32,874 nucleotides of DNA, from positions 1 through 32,874 of the forward strand of contig JAAXHW010000031.1 of assembly GCA_012270675.1 (NCBI GenBank). Direction: 5' to 3'. The stretch comes from Candidatus Latescibacterota bacterium. Its GTDB lineage: Bacteria; Latescibacterota; UBA2968; GCA-2709665. Both the position numbers and the translations under genes were made by a program. Shown piece by piece: positions 23,361 through 31,207 of the stretch; within the stretch, counting starts at the first letter, position 1; every line of letters begins with the position of its first letter. Under the pieces are notes generated by a model that saw only the letters and a list, made by a program, of their open reading frames with translations, ran no database searches and was not told the DNA's origin.

Positions 23361-25211
23361 TTAGCGCACGCCTTGCGGCAGCGTGTCCTTGCTTGCGGCA
23401 TAGGTCTCCAGAATCCGTTCGATCTCCTGCTGGAACTTCTCCAACGGCTCGTGCATCTGGTGCCGGAACTCTTCTCTCGTTGCGTGATAATACTCCTGCG
23501 CCGCCTTCAGGAGCACCCCGGCGTTGTGCTGCAGCGTGGTGTGATCGTCCTGGAAATGCTCGAACCGGTCGTGGACCGCGTGCATCAACTGGCTCGCGTA
23601 CGCGCCCACATTTCGCTGAAAGGCCTCTTTGTACCCCTCGCAGAACCGCTCCAGATATTCCACAGCCTCCGAGAAGAAGGTCTTCATCTCGTCCACCTGC
23701 AGCGCCTGCTGGGTGGTAAGAATCAGGTGGTGGCCCTGCACCGCAAGGCGCACCGCGTCGGGCAGACTTTTGGGATGGCGCAGCAGCGTGCGGATGAGAA
23801 ACTTCCAGTACTCCCATCTGTAGCCCCCGACAACGCCCTGCCGCCACAGCGACTTGAAAAAGGCCTTGACCTCCATCATTCCAATCGACACCTTGCCCAG
23901 CGACGGACGTAGTTGGCGTTCAAACAGCGTCGAACACCGCTCAAAAAAGGCACCGGGGCTGTTGAGGGTCTCCACCGTTTTTCGATGCCGTTCGAAGAGT
24001 TCATCGGGATCGATGACCGGAACATAGCTCAACTCCCGGCTGAAAATCCCCGAATCACCCGTGTACTTGACCCCCTCAACGAGGCGGCCGAGCCGGCTGA
24101 AGCGCTTGTAATCCGGCGTATCCCGAAGCACCCCCAGGATGCCCACCATAGCCACCGGAATACCCGCTTCCTGGATAAACGCGATCGTCCGGTCGGCAAT
24201 ATCGTCGGGGTCCGTATCCAGCCCTATAATAAACCCGGCCTGCACCTCGAACCCGGCGTACTGCAGGATCTTGACCTTGTCCAGCAGGGGCGTTTTGCCC
24301 TGCAGGTTCTTCTGCGCACCCATAAACTTCAGACTCTCTTCAACCGGAGACTCAATGCCCGCGAACACCTTGTCGAACCCGGCCTGGTACATCGCCTCCA
24401 ACAACGCAGGATCGTCGCTTACCCGAATGCTCGCCTGGGTGTGGAACTGGAAGGGATAGCCCCGCGCCCTCTGCCAGGGTACCACCTCTTCCTCCAGGGC
24501 CAGCCGGACCTCCTCCCGGTTGCCCACAAAATTATCGTCCACAGCCATCACCGCCCCGCGCCAGCCGGCGTCGTACAGCGCATCCAGTTCCTGAACCATG
24601 CGGCTCTTATTCTTAAGCCGGGTGACCTTGCCGTAAAGCGACGGGATATTACAGAAGGTGCAGCTCTCGGGACACCCTCGCGTGATCTGGATCACCATGT
24701 TGCTGTAGTCGTTAAAATCGATCAAATCCCAGCGGGGCAGCGGTGTTACCGCCAGGTCCTGAAACTGGCCGCGGCGATCCACATAATCCCGCTCCACCAG
24801 ACCGGGGTCGGAAACCATCCTCTCCACAATATCCATAAACCCGTTCTCGGCCTCACCCAGATAGAATACCGCATTCCCTTCGATCTCCTCGTAGTACTGC
24901 GTGGGCAGGGGGCCGCCGTTCAGAACCGGTACGCCCCTGGCGTTGCAGCGGGCAATCACCTCTTCTAAGGAGTGCCAGTGGATAATCATCGTAGACGTAA
25001 TCACAATATCCGCCCAGTCGAGATCCTCGTCCCGCAGCGGCGTCACATTGATATCCACCATCCGAAGGGCGTAGTCCTCGGGCATCATCCCGGCAATTGT
25101 CAACAGCCCCAGAGGCGGAAAGGCCGACTTCTTATCGATCATCTTCAACGCTTCATCAAAGCTCCAGAAAGTAACCGGATTTTCCGGACAGACCAGCAGA
25201 GCATTCGGCAT
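23361..25211 (-). CDS. B12-binding-domain radical SAM protein (DUF4070-like), possible methyltransferase
   Basis: 616 residues; AGAGGA precedes the ATG at 25211. Residues 1-140 resemble a cobalamin-binding domain (F-P-P-L-G-L-L-T-I-A-G, V-D-I-N-V, V-L-N-G-G-P-L-P-T, Y-L-G-E-A-E). The radical SAM core has C180-x3-C184-x2-C187 in R-G-C-P-E-S-C-T-F-C, which binds the 4Fe-4S cluster, and later A-G-I-E-S-P. The region after 400 resembles DUF4070. The last 115 or so residues are a predicted helical, coiled-coil-like tail rich in Gln, His and Glu. The domain order matches class B methylases such as the hopanoid methylase HpnP, but nothing nearby makes hopanoids, so the substrate is open. The gene heads a minus-strand operon with an amidohydrolase and an isomerase. 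Confidence 0.87.
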   Translation of the reverse strand: MPNALLVCPENPVTFWSFDEALKMIDKKSAFPPLGLLTIAGMMPEDYALRMVDINVTPLRDEDLDWADIVITSTMIIHWHSLEEVIARCNARGVPVLNGGPLPTQYYEEIEGNAVFYLGEAENGFMDIVERMVSDPGLVERDYVDRRGQFQDLAVTPLPRWDLIDFNDYSNMVIQITRGCPESCTFCNIPSLYGKVTRLKNKSRMVQELDALYDAGWRGAVMAVDDNFVGNREEVRLALEEEVVPWQRARGYPFQFHTQASIRVSDDPALLEAMYQAGFDKVFAGIESPVEESLKFMGAQKNLQGKTPLLDKVKILQYAGFEVQAGFIIGLDTDPDDIADRTIAFIQEAGIPVAMVGILGVLRDTPDYKRFSRLGRLVEGVKYTGDSGIFSRELSYVPVIDPDELFERHRKTVETLNSPGAFFERCSTLFERQLRPSLGKVSIGMMEVKAFFKSLWRQGVVGGYRWEYWKFLIRTLLRHPKSLPDAVRLAVQGHHLILTTQQALQVDEMKTFFSEAVEYLERFCEGYKEAFQRNVGAYASQLMHAVHDRFEHFQDDHTTLQHNAGVLLKAAQEYYHATREEFRHQMHEPLEKFQQEIERILETYAASKDTLPQGVR

Positions 25212-25265
25212 GCTAAATCCTCTCTATGTTCGGCGGAAGCACACGCTTCTGGACAGCACGGAAGT

Positions 25266-25295
25266 AATATAACAAGATTTTTTCAATTCTGCCAA
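25266..25295 (-). promoter_or_regulatory. Candidate promoter for the radical SAM operon
   Basis: Minus strand: TTGGCA (25295-25290), 18 bases, TATATT (25271-25266), in an A/T-rich gap. Both elements match consensus at five of six positions. The predicted start near 25259 leaves a leader of about 48 bases. Confidence 0.55.
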
Positions 25296-25308
25296 ATAAA
25301 AAACATCC

Positions 25309-25338
25309 TTGACTTTTCCAGAACGATTTTCCAATATT
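25309..25338 (+). promoter_or_regulatory. Candidate promoter for the envelope protein/sulfite oxidase genes
   Basis: TTGACT (25309-25314), 18 bases, AATATT (25333-25338). It is divergent from the radical SAM promoter and its -35 coincides with an in-frame TTG, arguing that the ORF does not start there. Confidence 0.45.
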
Positions 25339-25428
25339 GCGGAGACCTGTCAGAAAGGCACGACTGCCCTTTATCGGGCCTCGCGGTCGGCCCTTCCGGG
25401 CGTGGAGCGGTCCGAAGAGGAATTCACC

Positions 25429-26331
25429 ATGCGTCTTACATCGTTCACCGCATTCGCCATTGTTGGATGCCTGTCGCTCTGTCCCATCTCCGTCGCGTCG
25501 TCCCGGAGCGAGCCTGCACAACCGCCGCGCTCCGGGTGGTACGTGGGCGCGACCGTGGGACTGAATCGGGCATCCGACATCGATCAGGAAGGCTGGAATC
25601 GGGACACGTTCTGCTATCCGACGGACGCCTGTTTCGATTTGAACCCCATTCCCCAAATCTCCGGATACCGCTGGCGTTACAATGTCGAAGCCGCCCGCGG
25701 CAACACCTTCGAGATTTCCATCGGACGCCTGTTCGATCGCAAACGGTTGGCGTTGTCGCTCGCGCAGAAAAAGAACGGCCTCAACCAGGTATTCCGCAGC
25801 GTCACCAACTACGACGGGAATCCCATGGAGGATCGTCGAGGCGGCACGGTCGAATCCAACGACCGGTCTTCGATCGACCATCTCATCGTGCGAACACTCT
25901 CGTTCAACGCGTACTACGATTTTCCGGATGCGTACCGCGGGATCTCTCCGTATCTCGGCGGCGGGTTGGGCGCTGCGTACGTCGAGATGTCGGGAGTACA
26001 CTACTCCAACGACCATAGGGAAACGTCGAGCAATGCCCGGGTATACGACCCTCCGCTCTCCTTCTACAACAGCCGCCAGGATGGCGACCTCTCCGACGTG
26101 GTCTTTGCAGGGCGCCTGCACGCCGGAGCCGACTACCGGGTACACGACAGGACATTGTTGGGACTGAAGCTGACGTACTCGATCCTGGGAAGCATCAACG
26201 TCCGAAGCGGATATTCGATTCACCCGATGCACAGCCGGGACCCGGACTTCCCCAACCACAACACGTTCACCGGAGCGCGTCACTGGACGTTGGCGCTTCG
26301 TGTCAAACGCCTGTTCGGGAACGGAGGATAA
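25429..26331 (+). CDS. Exported, probably outer-membrane beta-barrel protein of unknown family
   Basis: 300 residues from ATG 25429, with GAAGAGG at 25414-25420. The frame is open to 25309, but that part overlaps the promoter and lacks a signal peptide. Residues 1-24 form a signal peptide. The mature part begins G-W-Y-V-G-A-T-V-G-L-N, then shows alternating hydrophobic strands with G-Y-R-W-R-Y, I-S-P-Y-L-G-G-G-L-G-A-A-Y-V and A-G-A-D-Y-R-V, the pattern of an OmpA/OmpW-like eight-stranded barrel. The C-terminus lacks the usual final Phe. Function is unknown. The sulfite-oxidase-like gene starts two bases after its stop (GGAGG before the stop serves it), so the two are tightly coupled. Confidence 0.75.
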   Translation: MRLTSFTAFAIVGCLSLCPISVASSRSEPAQPPRSGWYVGATVGLNRASDIDQEGWNRDTFCYPTDACFDLNPIPQISGYRWRYNVEAARGNTFEISIGRLFDRKRLALSLAQKKNGLNQVFRSVTNYDGNPMEDRRGGTVESNDRSSIDHLIVRTLSFNAYYDFPDAYRGISPYLGGGLGAAYVEMSGVHYSNDHRETSSNARVYDPPLSFYNSRQDGDLSDVVFAGRLHAGADYRVHDRTLLGLKLTYSILGSINVRSGYSIHPMHSRDPDFPNHNTFTGARHWTLALRVKRLFGNGG

Positions 26332-26333
26332 CC

Positions 26334-27635
26334 ATGCGCAGAAAAACCGCAGACCGGGGTTTGTTTGAACTGTACAGGCGCGACCCCGACAGTGCCGACT
26401 ATCTCCTGTTCGGTCGTAAGACGTATCCCGACCGGCGCGGATTCCTGAAAAACGCCGGATTGGCGATCATGGGGGCTCTGGTCGGCTCGACCATTCCGTT
26501 TCACCGCAATATTCCCGCGCACTTCATCCCTTCCGTGCTCGCCGCGGAGGACGCCATCCACGGCAAGGACGGACTGACAGTGATCAACGATCGGCCTGTA
26601 AACGCCGAAACACCGCCCCACCTGCTGGACGACGCCATCACGCCCACCGGGCGACACTTCATCCGCAATAACGGTATTCCGCCAAAGCACACGGATGCGA
26701 CGGGCTGGACGCTGACCATTGACGGCCTGCTCGACAGGCCAATGACGCTCGGCATCGACGACCTCAAACGAAAATTCGAGGTGGTCACCCGTGCCCTGAC
26801 ACTGGAGTGCGGCGGCAACGGCCGCGCCTTTTTCAACCCTCCCGCGAAGGGCGATCCATGGACTTACGGCGCTGTCGCCTGCTCCACGTGGACCGGTGTC
26901 CGCCTTGCCGACGTGCTCAAAGCCGCAGGCGTAAAAAACAGCGCAGTATACACCGCGCACGAAGGCGCCGATACCCACCTTTCCGGCGAAGCGGGCAGGC
27001 TCCCCATCTCCCGCGGCGTGCCCATCGGGAAGGCCATGGACGAACACAACCTCATCGCCTTTGCCCAGAACAGCAAGCCGATCCACCCCATGAACGGCGC
27101 GCCATTGCGACTGATCATTCCAGGATGGCCGGGATCATGCTCCCAGAAATGGTTGACCCGCATCTGGTTGCGGGACCAGGTGCACGACGGCCCCAAAATG
27201 ACCGGCACCTCCTACCGCGTTCCCAACCGTCCAATCGCGCCTGGAGAAAAGGTGGATGAAAAGGACTTCGTCATCATAAACAGCATGCCGGTCAAATCCC
27301 TGATCACGAACCCGCCCAACGGCCACAGGACAACCGACGCAACACTGGAAGTACGCGGGCACGCCTGGGCCGGAGACCGGCGGGTGGATGCCGTCCATCT
27401 CTCCATCGACTTCGGCGCGACCTGGATCGAAACAAAGCTCGATGACCCGGTAAATGCATACGCCTGGCAAAACTGGCGCGCCAGGGTCGCATTTCCCCAG
27501 GCGGGGTATTACGAAATCTGGGCCAGGGCAACCGACTCGCACGGCGTGAGCCAACCGCACGCCATTGCCTGGAACCCGCGGGGCTATCTCAACAACTCGA
27601 TGCACCGGGTCGCCGTGACCGTTTCTGCCGCTTGA
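26334..27635 (+). CDS. Tat-exported sulfite oxidase-family molybdoenzyme
   Basis: 433 residues. A twin-arginine signal is clear: D-R34-R35-G-F-L-K followed by a hydrophobic stretch, so the folded enzyme should be exported with its cofactor. The N-terminal domain is of the sulfite-oxidase molybdopterin type, with C159 in T-L-E-C-G-G-N-G-R as the molybdenum ligand. S-T-W-T-G-V-R-L-A-D-V-L, P-I-H-P-M-N-G-A-P-L-R-L-I-I-P and Y-G-x-x-x-V-K-type substitutions follow. The C-terminal part (about 300-433) is the Ig-like dimerisation domain, with V-R-G-H-A-W-A-G-D and Y-E-I-W-A-R-A-T-D. Relatives oxidise sulfite to sulfate and pass electrons to a cytochrome c. No cytochrome gene is adjacent; an outer-membrane protein gene precedes it instead. 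Confidence 0.92.
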   Translation: MRRKTADRGLFELYRRDPDSADYLLFGRKTYPDRRGFLKNAGLAIMGALVGSTIPFHRNIPAHFIPSVLAAEDAIHGKDGLTVINDRPVNAETPPHLLDDAITPTGRHFIRNNGIPPKHTDATGWTLTIDGLLDRPMTLGIDDLKRKFEVVTRALTLECGGNGRAFFNPPAKGDPWTYGAVACSTWTGVRLADVLKAAGVKNSAVYTAHEGADTHLSGEAGRLPISRGVPIGKAMDEHNLIAFAQNSKPIHPMNGAPLRLIIPGWPGSCSQKWLTRIWLRDQVHDGPKMTGTSYRVPNRPIAPGEKVDEKDFVIINSMPVKSLITNPPNGHRTTDATLEVRGHAWAGDRRVDAVHLSIDFGATWIETKLDDPVNAYAWQNWRARVAFPQAGYYEIWARATDSHGVSQPHAIAWNPRGYLNNSMHRVAVTVSAA

Positions 27636-27667
27636 TATTTTACCGGTCCCGATTGGAGAGCCTGCAG

Positions 27668-28405
27668 ATGGAACTGACCGAGGAGGAAATCTGGTATTTC
27701 AAACACAACGGCTTCCGGCGGCTGCCGGAATGTCTGCCGGACGATCTGGTCAACAGGCTCAACGCCGTCACCGACGAACAGATCGACCGGATGATCGAAC
27801 CCGTTGTCTGGGAAAAGCGGAAAACGCGCACCCCCCACGATGTCCGGAGGCTCTCCAAGATCATCGCCCGTGCTCCCGTCTATCTGGAAGCGGCCTCCCA
27901 TCCGATCATCACCGAAGCCCTGAGAGGTGTTGTGGGCCCCAATATCGAGCTTTTGACCAACAAACACAACCACATTATGGTGCGTCCTCCCGGCTCTGAT
28001 TCCGTCTACTGGCACAGCGGCGAGCAACCCTACGACCACACCCTGATCACCGCCCTGGTCTACTTGCAGGAATCCACCCTGGAAAACGGCTGCATCCGGA
28101 TTGTGCCCGGCAGCCACCTGCGGCCCTTCAGGCGCGACCGGCGCCCCAAAGAGGCGTTTCGCGAAAGCGACCTCCACGGCCTGTCAGTCCCCATCCCCAT
28201 GCCCCGGGGAGGCGTCCTCCTCTTCAACGATTGCTGCTTCCACGGATCGGATATCAACATGAGCGATGGGTCCAGGCGGAGCATGACCCTGGCTTACCGG
28301 GCCCACGACGCCCACGACGTGCTCAAAGAAGACCCGGAAAAAATCCTGATCAGCGGGGAAAGGGTCTACACCGGCCACCCCCATCCGTTTCCGGGCAGCA
28401 ACTGA
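27668..28405 (+). CDS. PhyH-family (phytanoyl-CoA dioxygenase-like) protein with H-S-G in place of HxD
   Basis: 245 residues from ATG 27668, with GGAGAG at 27656-27661. It has the PhyH order: Y-F-K-H-N-G-F at the start, N-K-H-N-H, the metal region W-H116-S-G118-E, Y-L-Q-E-S-T-L-E-N-G-C, V-P-G-S-H-L, and a distal C-C-F-H192-G-S with R203/R204 for 2-oxoglutarate. Members use Fe(II) held by H-x-D...H. An ungapped alignment with the next gene from H116 to the Y-L-Q-E motif places Gly118 where that gene has Asp114. The same change marks 2-oxoglutarate halogenases, in which chloride takes the empty site, so halogenation is a real alternative to hydroxylation. Loss of activity, or use of Glu119 as a substitute ligand, is also possible. 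Confidence 0.85.
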   Translation: MELTEEEIWYFKHNGFRRLPECLPDDLVNRLNAVTDEQIDRMIEPVVWEKRKTRTPHDVRRLSKIIARAPVYLEAASHPIITEALRGVVGPNIELLTNKHNHIMVRPPGSDSVYWHSGEQPYDHTLITALVYLQESTLENGCIRIVPGSHLRPFRRDRRPKEAFRESDLHGLSVPIPMPRGGVLLFNDCCFHGSDINMSDGSRRSMTLAYRAHDAHDVLKEDPEKILISGERVYTGHPHPFPGSN

Positions 28406-28429
28406 CCCGCGCCAACCGGAGCAGACCCC

Positions 28430-29137
28430 ATGTCACTCACATCCCAACAGGTACACCTGTTTCGCCACAACGGCTTCCTCAAATTGAAAGACCGGCTTCC
28501 CGCGGAACAGGTGGAAAGACTCAAAAAGGCGATCTGGAAGAACATCCGCGAAGAGGTGCAACCGGTCGTGCGCAACCGGGAGGGACGGGTCGTGCGCATC
28601 TCGGACATCGTGGACAGAGACCCTGTTTTCCTCGAAACCGCTTCCAGCCCCCTGGCCTTGGACTCCCTGGAATCCCTTCTGGGCCCCAACATCGAACTCA
28701 TCAAAAACCGGCACAACCATGCCACGCTCTGTCTGGCCTCGGAGAACCGGCCGGAGGGATTGCACCGGGATATCAGGCAGTGGTCCCGGACCATCTTCAC
28801 CGTCATCTTCTACTTGCAGGAAACAACCGTCGAGAACGGATGCACCCTGGTCGTGCCCGGCTCCCACCATTTCCCGGCCGTCAACGGCCGTCTCTACGAC
28901 GAAGCATGGACTCGGGACCTCCTCGACCAGGCCCTGCCGGTGCCCATGCCCGAAGGCGGCCTGCTGGTCATCGACAGCATGCTCTTCCACGGCATTGGAC
29001 AAAACAGAACGGACGGCACCCGGATGAGTATGACCCTGGGCTACCACAGCGTGGACGAACTCTCCGACGTTGAAAATCCCAAACGGATCCTGGTGCGAGG
29101 AAAACGCCCCTACGACGGCAACGACGCCCGGAATTAG
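28430..29137 (+). CDS. PhyH-family Fe(II)/2-oxoglutarate dioxygenase
   Basis: 235 residues, starting 24 bases after its paralog. The facial triad is intact: H112-R-D114 and distal H187 in L-F-H-G-I-G, with R198 positioned for 2-oxoglutarate. F-R-H-N-G-F at the start, N-R-H-N-H, Y-L-Q-E-T-T-V-E-N-G-C and V-P-G-S-H-H align closely with the preceding protein, so the two arose by duplication. It should be a hydroxylase of an unknown small molecule in the cytoplasm. Both oxygenases probably belong to the operon that begins at 25429, as there is no terminator before them. A long hairpin follows the stop by about 50 bases. Confidence 0.9.
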   Translation: MSLTSQQVHLFRHNGFLKLKDRLPAEQVERLKKAIWKNIREEVQPVVRNREGRVVRISDIVDRDPVFLETASSPLALDSLESLLGPNIELIKNRHNHATLCLASENRPEGLHRDIRQWSRTIFTVIFYLQETTVENGCTLVVPGSHHFPAVNGRLYDEAWTRDLLDQALPVPMPEGGLLVIDSMLFHGIGQNRTDGTRMSMTLGYHSVDELSDVENPKRILVRGKRPYDGNDARN

Positions 29138-29188
29138 CGGAAGATTCGGCCTGCCGGGAAATCGTAGTGGTTCCCCTGTATAATTAAA

Positions 29189-29254
29189 AGAACCCGTCTG
29201 AAAACCCCGTAAGCCTCATGCTCAAGGCTTATCAGGTGTTTCCGGACGGGTTCT
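29189..29254. repeat. Long hairpin between convergent genes
   Basis: AGAACCCGTC (29189-29198) pairs with GACGGGTTCT (29245-29254). Inside it, TAAGCCT (29210-29216) pairs with AGGCTTA (29225-29231). It lacks a T-run, so it may be a factor-dependent or weak bidirectional terminator between the dioxygenase and the T9SS cargo gene. Confidence 0.65.
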
Positions 29255-29277
29255 CATTCCTGCCCAACCGGTCGGCG

Positions 29278-29667
29278 CTACTTGACCAGCAGCAACTGCC
29301 GCGTCTGCACCCCACCGGGGTAAATCAGACGCGCCAGATAGACCCCCGATGCGACTGCGACGCCCCGCTCGTCGCGACCCTCCCAAACCACCTGGTACCG
29401 GCCCGCAGGCTGCACCTCGTGCACCAGCGTGCGCACCACCTGCCCCAGGGTGTTGTAGATCCTCAGCCGCACCGCACCGGACGCCCCCAGGCGATAGGTG
29501 ATCTGAGTGCTGGGGTTGAAAGGATTGGGCACATTGGAAACCAGACCGTCGGTCGCCGTCTCTGTCCCGTCTGTCTCCAGTGGTTCGACACTGACCACCC
29601 GCATACCGCCCCCGATCTCAGTTCCAGGACCTGGCGTTGATTGCGATTGAGGGGGATGCTGTGCCAC
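29278..29667 (-). CDS. T9SS C-terminal sorting domain, 3' part of a frameshifted gene
   Basis: The useful part is downstream of the frameshift near 29613: V-S-N-V-P-N-P-F-N-P-S-T-Q-I-T-Y, L-R-I-Y-N-T-L-G-Q-V-V, G-R-Y-Q-V-V-W-E-G and A-S-G-V-Y-L-A-R-L, ending in L-L-L-V-K. This is the type A sorting domain that sends proteins through the type IX secretion system, found only in FCB-group bacteria. Cut off from its gene it would have no signal peptide and no cargo. Adding one G to the run of five at 29609-29613 joins it in frame to the upstream ORF, giving 602 residues. It is probably part of that protein. Confidence 0.85.
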   Translation of the reverse strand: MAQHPPQSQSTPGPGTEIGGGMRVVSVEPLETDGTETATDGLVSNVPNPFNPSTQITYRLGASGAVRLRIYNTLGQVVRTLVHEVQPAGRYQVVWEGRDERGVAVASGVYLARLIYPGGVQTRQLLLVK

Positions 29668-31085
29668 TGGCCCACGGTCTCGCCGTCGGCGTTGCGCGCG
29701 CGGGCCTGATAGTAACCGCTCACCCCGTCCGCGCTGGAGATGGTCAGGGACGCCTGGCCGTTGGCATCGGTGATCGCGCTCCAGGCGTAGTCGGGCTGGC
29801 GGCCGGAGATGGCGCGAGAAAACGCGACGGTCAACCCTTCGACGGCGTCGCCTGAGACTGTGGCTTCTACTTCTGTACGGGGATCAGTCGGGGCAACCTC
29901 GGGTGCTCGCCCATAAAACCCTGACCCAATGATGAAGTTGTACGGGACTACCCTTCCACCTAACTCAGTTTGCGTTTTGAACTCGCGTGCGTATCCCACC
30001 TTGGGGATATCGGCGCTATCGGTGTCGTCATTGGGATCGTCAAAGTAATACTCCACGAAACCGCCTTCCGGATCACTTTTCGCCGCTTCGATGACCTGCG
30101 GTAGTATGAGTTTTCCAGTAACTGCGTCTCGGACGGTCGGTATCAGAGGTCGAAGCTCGTATCTGTTCGGAAACGCAGCGTGTATTTGGATTACGTTGCT
30201 GGTAGTATCCAGGACATAGAGGTACACGGAACCGTGTCTCCAGGGCCCGTCCGGATCCCGAAGTGCGATCCTGGCTATCCCACCCGGGAAATTGCCGGTT
30301 TTCCGAAGTTCGAGACAGTACTCCCCTGCTGCCGTGACGAAGGCTTTCAGGGTTTCTCGATCTACCACGTCCCTGGCGGTAATGGCCGGGGTAATGTGAT
30401 CGATCTCTTCTTCAATTACGTGAGTTTCATTGAGCTCGAAACCGGCTATCATCACAAGCGGGCCTCTAAAAAAGTCCGACAAATATGTGGCGGCATAACC
30501 GGAAGCACCCGGTATGCCAGGTCGCAGGTCTGGTACAGGGGTGGTCGCATCGAATGCGGCATCCGGTTCTTGCGACAATATATTAACCACTTCGGCATTA
30601 GCCTGGGCGGCAATTGCAGAATCGGGAGATGCCAGGTTGGCCAGAACGGTTAAGGGTACTCCCAGGGCAGAAAGGATCTCTGCATAAATAAGGGGGTCGA
30701 GTCGCCTGCTCGACAATGCCATGTCCTTCGCGTGGATCAAAACACTGCCATTGGCCCTCATAACCACGAGGTAGGTGGAACCGGAATGCCAATAGCTCCC
30801 CTCTTGCCGGAAGAGACATCCATAGTATACCACTTGTCCCAGATTCTCAGCCGTCTCGAGCTGCATGACAAATTGTTCCCTCGCGGCCAGCGTGAAGTCC
30901 TGCAGGGTAGCGCTGCCGTCTTCCACCTGTTGAGCCGTCACACTCGGTTCCGCAGGGATTGTCACGCCGGGAGGGGGTGGACAATCTGCCAGGGCGGGAG
31001 GCGCATTGGAAAAGGCGCCAGCCAGCACGAGTAGTCCGACAACGGGAATCATGTATGCCGAAGCGAGCAATGTTCGAGCTTTCAT
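29463..31085 (-). CDS. Exported protein with two Cache-like domains, cargo of type IX secretion (frameshifted)
   Basis: Starts at the ATG at 31085 with AGGAG upstream. Residues 1-34 are a signal peptide. Two related segments (about 55-220 and 245-385) look like Cache sensor domains: G-S-T-Y-L-V-V-M-R-A-N-G-S-V-L-I-H-A-K-D-M and G-S-V-Y-L-Y-V-L-D-T-T-S-N-V-I-Q-I-H-A, the second closing with I-I-G-S-G-F-Y-G. An Ig-like segment follows (A-T-V-S-G-D-A-V-E-G-L-T-V-A-F-S, D-A-N-G-Q-A-S-L-T-I). After residue 490 or so the frame runs into a nonsense tail to 29463; the true continuation is in the next frame. Cache domains are normally parts of membrane receptors, so a secreted version without a transducer is unusual. 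The ligand is unknown. Confidence 0.75.
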   Translation of the reverse strand: MKARTLLASAYMIPVVGLLVLAGAFSNAPPALADCPPPPGVTIPAEPSVTAQQVEDGSATLQDFTLAAREQFVMQLETAENLGQVVYYGCLFRQEGSYWHSGSTYLVVMRANGSVLIHAKDMALSSRRLDPLIYAEILSALGVPLTVLANLASPDSAIAAQANAEVVNILSQEPDAAFDATTPVPDLRPGIPGASGYAATYLSDFFRGPLVMIAGFELNETHVIEEEIDHITPAITARDVVDRETLKAFVTAAGEYCLELRKTGNFPGGIARIALRDPDGPWRHGSVYLYVLDTTSNVIQIHAAFPNRYELRPLIPTVRDAVTGKLILPQVIEAAKSDPEGGFVEYYFDDPNDDTDSADIPKVGYAREFKTQTELGGRVVPYNFIIGSGFYGRAPEVAPTDPRTEVEATVSGDAVEGLTVAFSRAISGRQPDYAWSAITDANGQASLTISSADGVSGYYQARARNADGETVGQWHSIPLNRNQRQVLELRSGAVCGWSVSNHWRQTGQRRRPTVWFPMCPILSTPALRSPIAWGRPVRCG

Positions 31086-31207
31086 CCTGACGGTTCTCCT
31101 CTTCTCAGCTATTGTAAATAACTGGCAAATACAAAGTAATGCATTCCTTGCACAAACACAAGACTTAAAACGGACACCGCCTGCAACGACATCTCACATT
31201 GGAACGG

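Noticed and set aside
22231-23364. Plus-strand ORF of 377 codons
   Set aside because: Antisense to the amidohydrolase; Arg/Pro-rich and without a plausible start site.
23263-23847. 195-residue N-terminal extension of the amidohydrolase
   Set aside because: It runs through the radical SAM gene in another frame, is low-complexity and precedes a good ribosome-binding site and the family's normal start.
29179-29184. Perfect TATAAT hexamer
   Set aside because: No -35 element lies at 16-18 bases upstream and it falls between convergent genes with nothing to drive on the plus strand.
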